NCBI RefSeq assembly: GCF_003946265.1
Contig: NZ_RHNO01000004.1
Span: forward strand, 107,017 to 171,016
Length of the DNA: 64,000 bases
Source of the DNA: Levilactobacillus yonginensis
GTDB lineage: Bacteria; Bacillota; Bacilli; Lactobacillales; Lactobacillaceae
Reading direction: 5' to 3'
Made by a program: the position numbers and the translations under genes. Position 1 is the stretch's first letter. Each line of letters starts with the position of its first letter. A model generated the notes under the pieces. It had not been told where the DNA came from. It searched no databases and saw nothing but the letters and a program-made list of their open reading frames with translations. Positions 13,851 through 23,797 of this stretch are shown here, one piece after another.

Positions 13851-14435
13851 TTACTTGCCGATTTGATCCATTGGTGGGTTGAAGTAGTGACGACGGCAGA
13901 CGGGATAATACGTTTCGTTACCGCCGATTTGAACCTGTTCGCCTTCATAGACGGGCGCATTGTCATGAAACCGGAGATTCATGATGGCCTTCTTGGTACA
14001 GAACCAGCAAATCGTCTTCATTTCTTCGAGTTTATCCGCGTACAGCATCAGATACTTAGACCCTTCAAACAACTCATTACGGAAATCATTCTTCAAACCA
14101 AACGTCATCACGGGGATGTGCAACTCATCAACCACCTTAGCCAGCTGCAACACGTGGGCCTTGGTTAAGAATTGTGCTTCATCGATCAAAACACAGTTAG
14201 CTTTTGCGTCGATACGTTCAATTTCCTCATACAGGTTTGTCTCCTTAAAGATTGGACGAGCTGCCCGCTTTAGCCCAATCCGACTGGTGATGTAACCCAC
14301 GCCATCGCGCGTATCTAACCCACTGGTCATAATAATGACTCGCTTGTCTTGTTCCTCATAGTTATGAGCGACCTTCAAAATTTCAATGCTCTTCCCACTA
14401 TTCATTGCACCGTACCGAAAAAACAGCTGCGCCAC
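13851..14435 (-). CDS. tdk: Thymidine kinase
   Basis: 194 aa. Salvage phosphorylation of thymidine. Walker A GAMNSGKS, the DEAQF segment ([15 protein letters not shown]) and two zinc pairs (ICWFC and CRRH) define a type II enzyme. It appears to be first in the tdk-prfA-prmC-tsaC-glyA string, with GGAG upstream of the ATG. Confidence 0.97.
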   Translation of the reverse strand: MAQLFFRYGAMNSGKSIEILKVAHNYEEQDKRVIIMTSGLDTRDGVGYITSRIGLKRAARPIFKETNLYEEIERIDAKANCVLIDEAQFLTKAHVLQLAKVVDELHIPVMTFGLKNDFRNELFEGSKYLMLYADKLEEMKTICWFCTKKAIMNLRFHDNAPVYEGEQVQIGGNETYYPVCRRHYFNPPMDQIGK

Positions 14436-14636
14436 GTTACTCCCACCTTTTTGACAGTTTCTATCTATTATAGCTGATTAGTCCTTAAAATTCGACCGTC
14501 GTTCCTGCAAACTTTCCTTGCGTTTTCGCAAAATTGAGGCAGGTTTCTCCCCTAAACGTTGAAAAAATGCTAGAATTAAGGCTTGGATATTCAATAGTAC
14601 GATATTAAAAAAATCTTGTCGTGATTAAGGAGCGAA

Positions 14637-15992
14637 ATGTTCATGTCATTCAGAAGCGGCTTTGCCACCTTCGCCGGGAAATCCTCTTACTGGTTTCTCC
14701 ACACATTTCTACACGGAGGGAGTTCCCTCCCCGGAAAAATTACGTTAAAACTTGACCCCAACATTCTGAAAAGTTTGGGCGCCAAGTACGACGTTATTGT
14801 TATTACAGGAACTAACGGGAAAACGCTGACCACCGCACTGACGGTCTCCGTTCTCCACGAAAAGTACCCCACTATTCTGACGAACCCGACCGGTTCTAAC
14901 ATGGAACAGGGAATCGTGACCACCTTCCTGAACGCCAAGAACCCCAAGACTGGGCGCCCATTGGCCGTCTTAGAGGTCGATGAAGCTAACGTCATCAAGG
15001 TCACCCAATACATTGAACCTAAGGCGTTCGTCTTCACCAATATTTTCCGGGACCAGATGGACCGTTATGGTGAAATCTACACCACTTATCAGAAGATTTT
15101 GGACGGGGTCGCTCTGGCTCCCAACGCGACGATTATTGCCAATGGCGATTCACCTATTTTCCACTCTAAAGAATTGCCGAATCCCATTCAATACTATGGG
15201 TTCGATAACGAACCAGATGGTGACTTCAAGGCTAAGCCCAACACGGACGGCGTGCTATGTCCCAACTGTGAACATATTCTGCACTACCATTCACTGACTT
15301 ACAGTAATCAAGGTAAGTACTTCTGCCCTAACTGCGGCTTCTCCCGGCCAGAGTTGACTTACCGCTTGACCAAATTAGGCGAGCAAACGCCAACGTCCTC
15401 GGAGTTTGACGTTGACAACCATCCCTTCAAGATTCAGGTCGGTGGGACTTATAACATCTACAACGCACTCGCAGCGTACTCAGTCGGTCGCTTCATGGGC
15501 GTTGATCCTGATCTGATTGCCAAGGCCTTTGATACGAACGAACAGGTCTTTGGTCGGCAAGAAGTCATCAACGTTGATGGCAAACACGTGACCATCATTC
15601 TAGTCAAGAACCCCGTTGGCTTAGATCAAGTTCTACACATGATTGGCACGGACACGCACCCCTTCTCACTGGTGGGTTTACTCAATGCTAACTATGCGGA
15701 TGGTATCGACACCAGTTGGATCTGGGATGGTGACTTTGAACAGCTAACCAACCGGGAAATTCCAACCGTCATCACTGGTGGTGAACGCTATAAGGACATC
15801 ACGTTCCGGTTGAAGGTTGCGGGTATTCCCGACGAGAATCACATCGTGGAACCCGACTTAGAAAAAGTGGTCGACCAAATCAAACAGGTCTCCACTGATC
15901 ACGTTTACGTACTGGCTACCTACACGGCGATGCTTCAGTTACGAAAGATTTTGGCCTCAAAGGGCTACATCAAGGAGGGACTCGGCGTATGA
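14637..15992 (+). CDS. murT: Lipid II isoglutaminyl synthase, MurT subunit
   Basis: 451 aa. Mur-ligase-like subunit that activates the alpha-carboxyl of the D-Glu residue of lipid II so GatD can amidate it. Shows the Mur ligase ATP loop VITGTNGKTLTTAL, a Cys4 zinc ribbon (CPNCEHIL...CPNCGF, about residues 205-230) typical of MurT, and a C-terminal DUF1727 region. AAGGAG precedes the first ATG by 4 bp; an ATG at 14643 (MSFRSGF), 10 bp from the site, is an equally good start. The stop overlaps gatD by 4 bp. Confidence 0.95.
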   Translation: MFMSFRSGFATFAGKSSYWFLHTFLHGGSSLPGKITLKLDPNILKSLGAKYDVIVITGTNGKTLTTALTVSVLHEKYPTILTNPTGSNMEQGIVTTFLNAKNPKTGRPLAVLEVDEANVIKVTQYIEPKAFVFTNIFRDQMDRYGEIYTTYQKILDGVALAPNATIIANGDSPIFHSKELPNPIQYYGFDNEPDGDFKAKPNTDGVLCPNCEHILHYHSLTYSNQGKYFCPNCGFSRPELTYRLTKLGEQTPTSSEFDVDNHPFKIQVGGTYNIYNALAAYSVGRFMGVDPDLIAKAFDTNEQVFGRQEVINVDGKHVTIILVKNPVGLDQVLHMIGTDTHPFSLVGLLNANYADGIDTSWIWDGDFEQLTNREIPTVITGGERYKDITFRLKVAGIPDENHIVEPDLEKVVDQIKQVSTDHVYVLATYTAMLQLRKILASKGYIKEGLGV

Positions 15993-16693
15993 CCTACGAA
16001 TTAAACGTCGCTCATCTCTATGGCGACCTCATGAACACTTACGGGGATGTCGGTAATATTTTGGCACTTAACTACTATGCCAAACAAATGGACGTCCAGC
16101 TGAACGTTAAAATTGTCAGCTTGGAAGAAGATTTTAAAGCCGCCGATTACGACCTCGCCTTCTTTGGCGGTGGCCAAGACTTTGAACAAACCATCGTCTC
16201 CCAAGACATTCAGACGAAAAAGGCTGAGCTGACTAAGTTCATCGAGTCAGACGGTCCCCTATTGGCCATCTGTGGGGGCTTCCAGTTATTGGGCCACTAC
16301 TATATCGGCGCTGATGGTGAAAAGCTACCTGGTATTGGGGCCCTTGACCACTATACCGACAAGCAAGATAACCACCGATTTATTGGGGATATTGTCATCA
16401 AAAACCAGGAAACTGGCGAAACCTATCACGGATTTGAAAATCATCAGGGAATCACCTTCCTTGGTAAAGGTGAACGGCCATTAGGCAATGTGGTATCTGG
16501 TAAAGGAAATAACGGTGAGGATGGGACGGAAGGCGCAATTTACAAGAACGTCTACTGCTCCTACTTCCATGGCCCAATCCTGACCCGGAACGGTGACATT
16601 GCCAAGCACCTCTTGGTGGCCGCCCTCAAACGTAAATATCCGGATGCCGACTTTTCTCAACAAGCAGCTTTACCAATTCCAGCAACGTTTTAA
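15989..16693 (+). CDS. gatD: Lipid II isoglutaminyl synthase, GatD glutaminase subunit
   Basis: 234 aa class I glutamine amidotransferase (CobB/CobQ-like) supplying ammonia to MurT. The nucleophile Cys is in LAICGGFQLLGHYY and the catalytic His in CSYFHGPILTRN. Overlaps murT (ATGA), so the two subunits are translationally coupled. Amidated peptidoglycan is needed for cross-linking and for resistance to host and bacterial hydrolases in relatives. Confidence 0.95.
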   Translation: MTYELNVAHLYGDLMNTYGDVGNILALNYYAKQMDVQLNVKIVSLEEDFKAADYDLAFFGGGQDFEQTIVSQDIQTKKAELTKFIESDGPLLAICGGFQLLGHYYIGADGEKLPGIGALDHYTDKQDNHRFIGDIVIKNQETGETYHGFENHQGITFLGKGERPLGNVVSGKGNNGEDGTEGAIYKNVYCSYFHGPILTRNGDIAKHLLVAALKRKYPDADFSQQAALPIPATF

Positions 16694-16695
16694 CC

Positions 16696-16742
16696 AAAAA
16701 CCACTCCAGCAGATTGTAACAGTCTGCCGAAGTGGTTTTTTA
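16696..16742 (+). terminator. Terminator after gatD (probably bidirectional)
   Basis: AACCACT and GCAGA arms pair with TCTGC and AGTGGTT, followed by TTTTTT; starts just after the gatD stop. On the other strand it sits 33 bp after the end of the zinc-ribbon protein gene. Confidence 0.85.
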
Positions 16743-16774
16743 ATTACGATGATAATGTCTAACTTACAAGCCGT

Positions 16775-17899
16775 TTACTGACGCTTTTTAAAGACTGAAA
16801 TAAACGCAAATACTGTGACAACGATGCAACCGATAATCGTGATCCAAGCGCTAATACCATATCCAGCACTAAAGAACGAGTTGGAAACACCGCCGCCTAT
16901 CTCACTGTAGAGTTCACTAAACAGCAAAATATACACGATATCATTGATGATGGCCATCACAATGTTAATAATCCGAGCTATCCGACTTGGCAGAATACCC
17001 AGAACTAACGTTACAATTGGCAATACCGTCAAAATAACCAACAGTGTCATGGCATTCTGGCTAAAGTAATTTCCAAATTGTAACGTCTTGGCCAAACTCA
17101 CACCAGCCGAATTGCCAAAGAAACTTTCAGAGGCTTGGAAATAGGGCCCAACGTAAATGGCACCTAAGACAGCTAAGGAACCCAAGACAACCATAATTTC
17201 GGTCAATCCCATGGTCAGACTGCCCTGGTTAGTTGGAACCGCCATGCCGGCCTGTCCGTTACTTGGTTGCGTTCCCGTAGCCGTTGATTGTTTAAAGGTC
17301 GACGCCGTCTTTGCCTGGATGTTCTGGTTGAACTGTGTCCGATACTCTGGGTCTTGATAGTAGCGGTTAACCTTTTGTTCGAACCTAGTGGCACCAGTGC
17401 CATAAATGCCAGCTACGAGATACAAAATAACAATTAATAAGAGAATTAGCCACCACACAATGTGGGCTGCTGTGAATGTAAATAATAGAAATAATACCAA
17501 GACGCCCAGCCCAGCAGTCACCAGGTTGTTGTGAATCCACACGCCAATGTGGCCCAAGTTGGTTAGATTCAACATCAATTCTTGGTTTCCAGCATGGGTC
17601 ACCTGGTTACTCGTTGCTTGTGCATTGCCAGTAGCCTGTGATAGTGACTCCCGAGTAGCTTGTGGTTGTTCGGTCTGTTCATTAGCCTGTGCTTGTCCCA
17701 CCGTGGCTTGCCCAGCGGTATTTTGAGCCATTGTTGCTTGTGGCTGTGATTGCTGGGGTTGCTCTGGTTTTGGTTGAGATTGCGGCGTTGGTTGACCCTC
17801 ACGAACTAAGCTGTGCCCACATTGCGGACAAAACTTTCCGTGTTCGACGTTTTCCCGACCACACTGTGAACAGAACCGCAGCAAGGTTTGATTATCCAT
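16775..17899 (-). CDS. Zinc-ribbon multi-pass membrane protein of unknown function
   Basis: 374 aa. N-terminal double-CxxC zinc ribbon (FCSQCG...FCPQCG, residues 9-28), then a Gln/Pro/Thr-rich low-complexity linker (about 35-110), then about six hydrophobic segments (two around 130-175, four from about 225 to the end). Zinc ribbon plus linker plus membrane domain is a common but functionally undefined architecture in Firmicutes. Start ATG at 17899 has GGGGAAG upstream. Transcribed alone, convergent with gatD. No catalytic motif seen. Confidence 0.75.
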   Translation of the reverse strand: MDNQTLLRFCSQCGRENVEHGKFCPQCGHSLVREGQPTPQSQPKPEQPQQSQPQATMAQNTAGQATVGQAQANEQTEQPQATRESLSQATGNAQATSNQVTHAGNQELMLNLTNLGHIGVWIHNNLVTAGLGVLVLFLLFTFTAAHIVWWLILLLIVILYLVAGIYGTGATRFEQKVNRYYQDPEYRTQFNQNIQAKTASTFKQSTATGTQPSNGQAGMAVPTNQGSLTMGLTEIMVVLGSLAVLGAIYVGPYFQASESFFGNSAGVSLAKTLQFGNYFSQNAMTLLVILTVLPIVTLVLGILPSRIARIINIVMAIINDIVYILLFSELYSEIGGGVSNSFFSAGYGISAWITIIGCIVVTVFAFISVFKKRQ

Positions 17900-18090
17900 C
17901 TAGTATCTTCCCCTTTTATACATTTTATTTTTGAATTACCTTCTAAGTATAAAACACCTGGACATCGTTTAGCTACAGTTTTATTCACATTCCTTAACCA
18001 TTTTGCCTGTAAGCGATTTCTATTCCCAATAAAAACACGCGGGATATTAAGGTTGATTGTCGCCAATCATGCCAATTTAACCAAACAATC

Positions 18091-18119
18091 AGGGCCTGGA
18101 ACAAAAGTCCCAAGCCCTT
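18091..18119 (-). terminator. Possible terminator after the serine hydrolase gene
   Basis: GGGCTTGGGA/TTCCAGGCCC hairpin on the minus strand 20 bp after the stop codon; the following T tract is weak. Confidence 0.4.
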
Positions 18120-18139
18120 ACACACGCACCAGTAAGTAA

Positions 18140-19150
18140 TTATTTTTCAGCTAAATAGGTCCCAATGACCGCATTTCGCTGGTCGAGGTAAAACTCGTTT
18201 GGTGCGTCTGGATGGATCCGATTTGACAGAAATACCATGGCCTGTTGCTGCTGGGGGTCCAGCACCAAATAGGTCCCGGTAAAGCCCGAATGCCAGATGA
18301 TTCGATGTGGCTGCGGCCACTGTGTCCCCGCTAACGCCCATCCAAGAGACCGGCCCGCGGTCCCCGTAGGCGTCCAGTCGGTGGTCAATCGGTGAAGCCA
18401 AGCTGGCGGTAACACGCTGGCGACCTGCTCAGGATTCAGATAGGCGTGACAAAAGGTTGCCAAATCGTCGGTCGTACTGAATAGCCCCGCCGACCCACAA
18501 CGCCGCTGTAAGACGTAGCCCTTAGGGTCGTGCACAACACCTCGGACTAAACCGCGGTCAGTCGTCAGTTCGGTCGGTACACAAGCCAACGGATTCCCCG
18601 GGGTGAACGTACTGTGCGTCATCCCTAGGGGGTTCAGTACGCGTTTTTGGGCAGCCACCTGAATTGGCTCGCCTAATATTTTCTCAACAATCCAGCCTAA
18701 GAAAATATAGTTAACATCGGCGTAAACCATTTTCCGATTAAAGTTGGGGCCCACGTGGAGCTGCAGCAACCCAGCTGTCAGGTCCGCTGCCCCCAACTGG
18801 TTACGATTGGGGATGTAACCCACGATGCCGGACGTGTGCGTTAATAAATGTCGCACCGTCACCCGCCGATCCTGCCATTCTGGTAACCAATCTGATAAAC
18901 GGTCCGTGAGTTGTAGCCGCCCTTGGGCTAATAGCTGGAGAACCACTGTCAGCGTCCCCACGACCTTCGTTAACGATGCCACGTCAAAAACCATCCCCGC
19001 TCGCAGCGGTTCTGAATGGGGAATCACTGCAGCTTGCCCCATCTCCCCGGTTTCAATAACGTCATGGTCAATGAAGGCGTAACTGACCCCCGGCACCACG
19101 TGGTCCGTGAGCAATCGCTGCAACGCCGCCTTTGTTTGTGGATAAGTCAT
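18140..19150 (-). CDS. Serine beta-lactamase-like hydrolase (class C / esterase family)
   Basis: 336 aa, no signal peptide, so probably cytoplasmic. The SxxK nucleophile motif is DVASLTKVVGT (about residue 60), the second motif lies at VYADVNYIFLG, and a C-terminal HSGFTGTYL matches the HxG third motif. Such proteins act as esterases, D-aminopeptidases or amidases; the substrate cannot be told from sequence and true beta-lactamase activity is unlikely. Start chosen at 19150 (MTYPQTKAAL) with AAAGAGGTG upstream rather than 14 codons earlier. Monocistronic. Confidence 0.8.
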   Translation of the reverse strand: MTYPQTKAALQRLLTDHVVPGVSYAFIDHDVIETGEMGQAAVIPHSEPLRAGMVFDVASLTKVVGTLTVVLQLLAQGRLQLTDRLSDWLPEWQDRRVTVRHLLTHTSGIVGYIPNRNQLGAADLTAGLLQLHVGPNFNRKMVYADVNYIFLGWIVEKILGEPIQVAAQKRVLNPLGMTHSTFTPGNPLACVPTELTTDRGLVRGVVHDPKGYVLQRRCGSAGLFSTTDDLATFCHAYLNPEQVASVLPPAWLHRLTTDWTPTGTAGRSLGWALAGTQWPQPHRIIWHSGFTGTYLVLDPQQQQAMVFLSNRIHPDAPNEFYLDQRNAVIGTYLAEK

Positions 19151-19231
19151 ACCCGCACCTCTTTCTCTTGCCCCATTGTACCCACTGCCCATTCACCCGC
19201 GCAACCAAAGTTTTCGTAAATTAATCAAATT

Positions 19232-19262
19232 AAAAACGAGACTCAGCAACTGCTGAACCTCG
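19232..19262 (-). terminator. Terminator after the ABC exporter genes
   Basis: CGAGGTTCAGCA/TGCTGAGTCTCG hairpin followed by five Ts on the minus strand, about 40 bp after the stop of the second exporter gene. Confidence 0.88.
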
Positions 19263-19302
19263 CTTTTAGGTTATTAGTCTGGCAGCCGAAGCGACCACAA
19301 CA

Positions 19303-21153
19303 CTAAGCTAAGTTATTACCTGCAAATTGACTGTTGTACAAGTCAGCGTAGAACCCATCGGCAGCCAACAAGCTGTCATGATTCCCCGTTTCAACGATGT
19401 GCCCATGGTTCATAACCACAATGTTCTCAGCACTTTGAATCGTTGACAATCGGTGCGCCACCACAAAGCTCGTTCGACCAGCCAACAGACGTTTCATCGC
19501 GTGTTGAATCAACATTTCCGTCCGTGTATCCACAGAACTCGTTGCTTCATCTAAAATCAGAACGTCTGGATCGGCCACGAAGGCTCGCGCAATCGTCAAC
19601 AATTGCCGTTGTCCTTGAGAAATGTTCGTAGCCGCTTCATTCAGTACCGTGTCGTAGCCGTCAGGCAACTGGCGAATAAAGGTATCCGCGTGAGCAGCCT
19701 TGGCAGCAGCATACACGTCGTCATCCGTGGCATCCTCACGACCATACTTGATGTTATCGAAAATGGATCCGGTGAAGAGCCAAGTATCCTGGAGCACCAT
19801 GGCAAAATGACGACGTAAGTCCTTACGATCAACATCCAAGGTATTTTGACCCCGATATTTAATCTGACCTGAGCCAACGTCATAGAACCGTTCCAACAGG
19901 TTAATAATGGTCGTTTTACCGGCCCCCGTTGGCCCAACGATTGCAACCATTTCACCCGGTTTGACCTTCAAATTGAAGTCGGCAATCAGCGGATTACTTT
20001 CCACGTATTGGAAAGCCACGTCGTCAAATTCAATGACGTTGTCGGCAGGCGCAGTATGTTCTGGCAACTTAGCCGTAGCCGTATCAGTCATGTCGTCTTC
20101 GTCCAAGACGCCAAAGATCCGTTCAGCAGAAGCAATTGTCGCCTGAATCGTGTTCGTCAGGTTGGCCATCTGCGTGATTGGTTGTGAAAACTGGTTGGTA
20201 TATTGCAGGAAGGCCTGTACGTTCCCCAAAGTGACGGTTCCGTTAGCAACTTGAATTCCCCCAATGACCGCAACGGCCAGGTAATCCAAGTTCTTCACGA
20301 AGTTCATCAGAGGAAAAATCAAACTGGACACAAATTGTGCTTTCCAGGCTGATTGATAGTACTTTTGGTTATGCTCTTCAAATTCTTCTTGAGATGCTTG
20401 CTCCCGATTAAACGTCTTGACCACAGTATGGCCAGCGTACGTTTCTTCAACCGTGTTGTTCAGCAACCCCAAGTTCTTTTGTTGACTCGCAAAGAACCGT
20501 TGAGACTTAGGGGCCACCACCATCACGACCAATAAACTCAGTGGTACAGAGATTAACGCAACCAGCGTCAACCAGCCACTGATGGTAAGCATCATGTAAA
20601 GCACCCCGAAGAAAGTCAGCACACTGGTTACCATCTGTGAAAGCGTCTGTTGCAACGTCCCACCGATGTTATCCATATCGTTAGCCATCCGGGACATCAG
20701 GTCCCCGTTACTATGAGTATCGTAGTAACTGATTGGCAAACGTTGCATCTTTTCCTTAAGGTCTCGCCGTAACCGATAAACGACCTTTTGAGAAATCCAG
20801 CTCATAATCAGTTGTTGAACGACCCCAAAGATGGCCGCACCAGCGTACATAATCCCAACAACTAACAGGATATGACCAATCTTACCGAAATCCACGGGCA
20901 AACTGTGAATGCTAATGCCGGCTTTCAGTTCAGCTTGGCCCTTCATCACACCCTTAAAGAGTTCCGTTGTGGCTTCCCCTAAGATTTTTGGCGTCTTGAT
21001 TTGAAGGACTACTGAGGCAACGGCAAAGACTAAGACTACCAGCAGACTTGGAATCCAGGCCTTCATGTATTTAAAGAGTCGAACCGTCGTCCCCCAGAAA
21101 TTTTGTGGCCGCTGTTTCGTTGCGGACCCGCGTCCATTACGCATCGACCTCAT
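19303..21153 (-). CDS. Heterodimeric ABC exporter, subunit with canonical ATPase site
   Basis: 616 aa half-transporter: six-helix exporter membrane domain (residues about 30-340) fused to a nucleotide-binding domain. Walker A GPTGAGKTT, signature ISQGQRQ (departing from LSGGQ), Walker B LILDEATSSVD with the catalytic Glu, and H-loop VVAHRLSTI. It overlaps the upstream half-transporter by 17 bp. The pair resembles the LmrCD/BmrCD multidrug family; the substrate is unknown. The basic N-terminal extension (MRSMRNGRGSATKQRPQN) is typical of this subunit. Confidence 0.9.
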   Translation of the reverse strand: MRSMRNGRGSATKQRPQNFWGTTVRLFKYMKAWIPSLLVVLVFAVASVVLQIKTPKILGEATTELFKGVMKGQAELKAGISIHSLPVDFGKIGHILLVVGIMYAGAAIFGVVQQLIMSWISQKVVYRLRRDLKEKMQRLPISYYDTHSNGDLMSRMANDMDNIGGTLQQTLSQMVTSVLTFFGVLYMMLTISGWLTLVALISVPLSLLVVMVVAPKSQRFFASQQKNLGLLNNTVEETYAGHTVVKTFNREQASQEEFEEHNQKYYQSAWKAQFVSSLIFPLMNFVKNLDYLAVAVIGGIQVANGTVTLGNVQAFLQYTNQFSQPITQMANLTNTIQATIASAERIFGVLDEDDMTDTATAKLPEHTAPADNVIEFDDVAFQYVESNPLIADFNLKVKPGEMVAIVGPTGAGKTTIINLLERFYDVGSGQIKYRGQNTLDVDRKDLRRHFAMVLQDTWLFTGSIFDNIKYGREDATDDDVYAAAKAAHADTFIRQLPDGYDTVLNEAATNISQGQRQLLTIARAFVADPDVLILDEATSSVDTRTEMLIQHAMKRLLAGRTSFVVAHRLSTIQSAENIVVMNHGHIVETGNHDSLLAADGFYADLYNSQFAGNNLA

Positions 21154-22870
21154 CCCCCTTTCGGAGTTGTGATTCTAGAATTTCTTGATAAGTTTTGTTC
21201 GTTGCTTTCAATTCATCGTGCGTCCCTTGACCGACAATCTGACCACCATCGATGACCAAAATTAAATCGGCGTCGGCAACGGTCGAAACCCGTTGGGCCA
21301 CAATCACAGTGACGGCGGCTTGGACTTGTTCGTCCTTCCGCAGGTCTTGCCGTAGCAAGGAGTCCGTCTTGAAGTCTAAGGCAGAGAACGAATCATCAAA
21401 GATGTAGACGCTCGCCCGTTTCAAAATCGTCCGAGCAATCACTAGCCGTTGTCGTTGGCCACCGGAGAAGTTCGCACCATCCTGTTCAACGACACCGTCC
21501 AGCCCGCCTTCTTCCTTAATGAAGTCACTGGCTTGAGCAACGTCTAAGGCGTGCCAGATCTGTGCATCACTGGCATCCTTCATTCCGTAGACCATGTTGC
21601 TCCTAACGGTCCCAGAGAATAGCACCGCTTTTTGTTGCGTGATGGAAATCGCATCATGCAGAGCTGCTTGACTGGCAGCCGTCAGCGCCATCCCATTCAG
21701 TTTAATTTGACCACTTTCGGGATCAAACAACCGGGGTATCAGGTTAACCAGCGTGGATTTCCCAGAACCGGTTCCCCCAATAATAGCGACGGTCTGACCG
21801 GCCGTGGCTGAAAAGTTCACGTCGGCCAACGCCAGCTTCTCGGCACCGGTGTACCGAAAGTTCACGTGATCAAAGGCTAAGCTTGCTGGACCAGCTGGTA
21901 AATCAACGGGTTGATCAGCATCGTTGATCTTAGACTTGAGGTCCATCACTTCGTTGATCCGTGCAGCAGAAGCTTGCGCCCGTGGCACGAAAACAAAGAC
22001 CATTGAGACCATCATGAAACTAATCAGCAACTGCGTGGCATAAGTCATGAACGCCACTAAATTCCCAACTTCCATGGCTTGCGAGCCAATCAATTGGCCC
22101 CCGTACCACACGATACCGATGTTCGTGCCACTCACAATTAACGTAATGATTGGGAACATCAATGAAACGATCATGAACACTTTAATCCCAGTGTTCGTGT
22201 AATCTTGGTTAGCCCCTTCGAACCGGTCTTGTTCAAACTGGTCCTGGTTAAAGGCTCGGATAACCCGCACCCCAGTTAAGCCTTCACGAAAGACCAGGTT
22301 GATCCGGTCAATCTTCTTTTGCAGACTCTTGAAGAGTGGTACTGCAAAAAACATAATGGCAAAGGTAAACAAGGCTAAGACTGGCAAGGCTACCAAAAAG
22401 ACCACCGTCAACCGGGGACTCTTAATGTAGGCCAAAATACCAGCACCCACCAACATAATTGGTGCCATCAGCATCATCCGTAACATCTGAACCATCACGT
22501 TTTGAATTTGGACCACATCGTTAGTTGTCCGCGTAATTAATGAAGCGTTACCGACCGTTTCAAACTCTTCCGTTGACGCAAAGGTTACCTTTTTAAAGAT
22601 ACCTGTTCGAATACGTTGGCCCATCTTCTGCGACTGTGTTGACGCAAAATAAACGTTACCAGCGGCACCCAGTACCCCAATGAAACTCAGGAGGAGCATT
22701 TGGCCACCAGTACGCCAGATATAACCAATGTCATTGTTCGCAATCCCCTTATCAATAATGTTCGAGGTTAGCGTTGGCAACGACAGGTCACAGGCAACTT
22801 GAATAATCATGAATCCCACAGCAAGGACTACTGCCCACCAGTCCAAGTGTTTTCGGGCAAGTCGCATCAT
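21137..22870 (-). CDS. Heterodimeric ABC exporter, subunit with degenerate ATPase site
   Basis: 577 aa half-transporter, exporter membrane domain then NBD. Walker A GGTGSGKST and signature FSGGQRQR are normal, but Walker B reads VYIFDDSFSALD (Asp in place of the catalytic Glu) and the H-loop reads IVAQRVSTV (Gln in place of His). These are the known marks of the non-catalytic half in heterodimeric exporters such as LmrCD, BmrCD and TM287/288. First gene of a two-gene operon; GAAGG upstream of two possible ATGs (MMRLARK). Confidence 0.9.
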   Translation of the reverse strand: MMRLARKHLDWWAVVLAVGFMIIQVACDLSLPTLTSNIIDKGIANNDIGYIWRTGGQMLLLSFIGVLGAAGNVYFASTQSQKMGQRIRTGIFKKVTFASTEEFETVGNASLITRTTNDVVQIQNVMVQMLRMMLMAPIMLVGAGILAYIKSPRLTVVFLVALPVLALFTFAIMFFAVPLFKSLQKKIDRINLVFREGLTGVRVIRAFNQDQFEQDRFEGANQDYTNTGIKVFMIVSLMFPIITLIVSGTNIGIVWYGGQLIGSQAMEVGNLVAFMTYATQLLISFMMVSMVFVFVPRAQASAARINEVMDLKSKINDADQPVDLPAGPASLAFDHVNFRYTGAEKLALADVNFSATAGQTVAIIGGTGSGKSTLVNLIPRLFDPESGQIKLNGMALTAASQAALHDAISITQQKAVLFSGTVRSNMVYGMKDASDAQIWHALDVAQASDFIKEEGGLDGVVEQDGANFSGGQRQRLVIARTILKRASVYIFDDSFSALDFKTDSLLRQDLRKDEQVQAAVTVIVAQRVSTVADADLILVIDGGQIVGQGTHDELKATNKTYQEILESQLRKGDEVDA

Positions 22871-23042
22871 TGCAATTTGGCCTTCTTTCTTTTTGGTATA
22901 CTCTATAAATGTCTAAAACAGCATATGCGATAATTATACACGCATGAAAGCTGTTTGCAATAACGATGTACCGGAGAAATGAAGCACTGGTAAACCCCCA
23001 AATATTTGTTACAATGTAGACACCGAAGGGAGAAAGAAAACT

Positions 23043-23372
23043 GTGGCGAGTAACTCAGATTCAATCTATAATGTTTTGACATACATTCACCGCCACCAAC
23101 AAGATGTGTCCTTCATCCAGCAGCGCAATAGCAACGTTGTTTCGATTGGCGTCCCTGACACTGTCAAGGTGGCCAACCCAGACATCTACTTCCCAACTGA
23201 CCGGCTATTAGTCAATCGGATGGATGAAGACTTCCTGGCTAAAAATGGCGACCTGTTAAACGATTTCTTTGACCGAACCAATAGTTCAAAGTTAGACTAT
23301 TCAGAGGTCTGGATCACGACCGGGTACATTCAAGCCGAGCACACCTATTTGGTGGAAATTTCATTTGAATAG
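23043..23372 (+). CDS. Conserved hypothetical cytoplasmic protein
   Basis: 109 aa, starts with GTG (MASNSDSIYNVLTYIHRHQQDVSF) after a GAAGGGAG site. Acidic, soluble, no membrane segment or recognised motif; the pattern of alternating polar and aromatic residues (SEVWITTGYIQAEHTYLVEISFE at the end) suggests a small mixed alpha/beta fold. Transcribed alone between the exporter operon and a strong bidirectional terminator. Function not recognised. Confidence 0.65.
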   Translation: MASNSDSIYNVLTYIHRHQQDVSFIQQRNSNVVSIGVPDTVKVANPDIYFPTDRLLVNRMDEDFLAKNGDLLNDFFDRTNSSKLDYSEVWITTGYIQAEHTYLVEISFE

Positions 23373-23385
23373 TAATCTACACACT

Positions 23386-23420
23386 AAAAAAAGACTGTGA
23401 CCAACGTCATAGTCTTTTTT
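23386..23420 (+). terminator. Bidirectional terminator
   Basis: AAAAAGACTGTGAC/GTCATAGTCTTTTTT: hairpin with A run on one side and T run on the other, immediately after the 109-aa gene. Confidence 0.88.
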
Positions 23421-23489
23421 GGTATTTAAATGCCTTTGCATTGAAGCGTAGCCTACAAGCCACTCGCCCACAAGGCTACACTTTTAGCT

Positions 23490-23696
23490 TTAATTAAATA
23501 ATGCTCGCGAAGCCCAGACGCCACCCCCGATGACCAACACGGCCACCAGAAAGAAGCGGAACAACGCTGCAAAAGCAACTAGCACGATAACCCCAATAAT
23601 CAGGGTACCCACCAGTCCCAGCAACCAGCCAGCCATGCCGAAGACCAATCGCAAAATTGGAAATAGTAAAAGTAATAGTAGAAGGCTTAATATCAC
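23490..23696 (-). CDS. Small two-helix membrane protein
   Basis: 68 aa, nearly all hydrophobic: an N-terminal Leu run (MILSLLLLLLLFPILRLVF) and a Gly/Val/Ile-rich second part, ending WASRALFN. GTG start at 23696 with GGAG 8 bp upstream. No known domain recognised; similar tiny membrane proteins are widespread in lactobacilli. Single gene, convergent with the 109-aa gene and separated from it by the bidirectional terminator. Confidence 0.6.
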   Translation of the reverse strand: MILSLLLLLLLFPILRLVFGMAGWLLGLVGTLIIGVIVLVAFAALFRFFLVAVLVIGGGVWASRALFN

Positions 23697-23797
23697 GATG
23701 ATCGCTCCATTCTGTCCGGGAATCCCTGACTAGCCATTATTCTACACCAATCAGACCGGGCAAACACCTATCTTATATTTACAAATTTATAAAGAAA

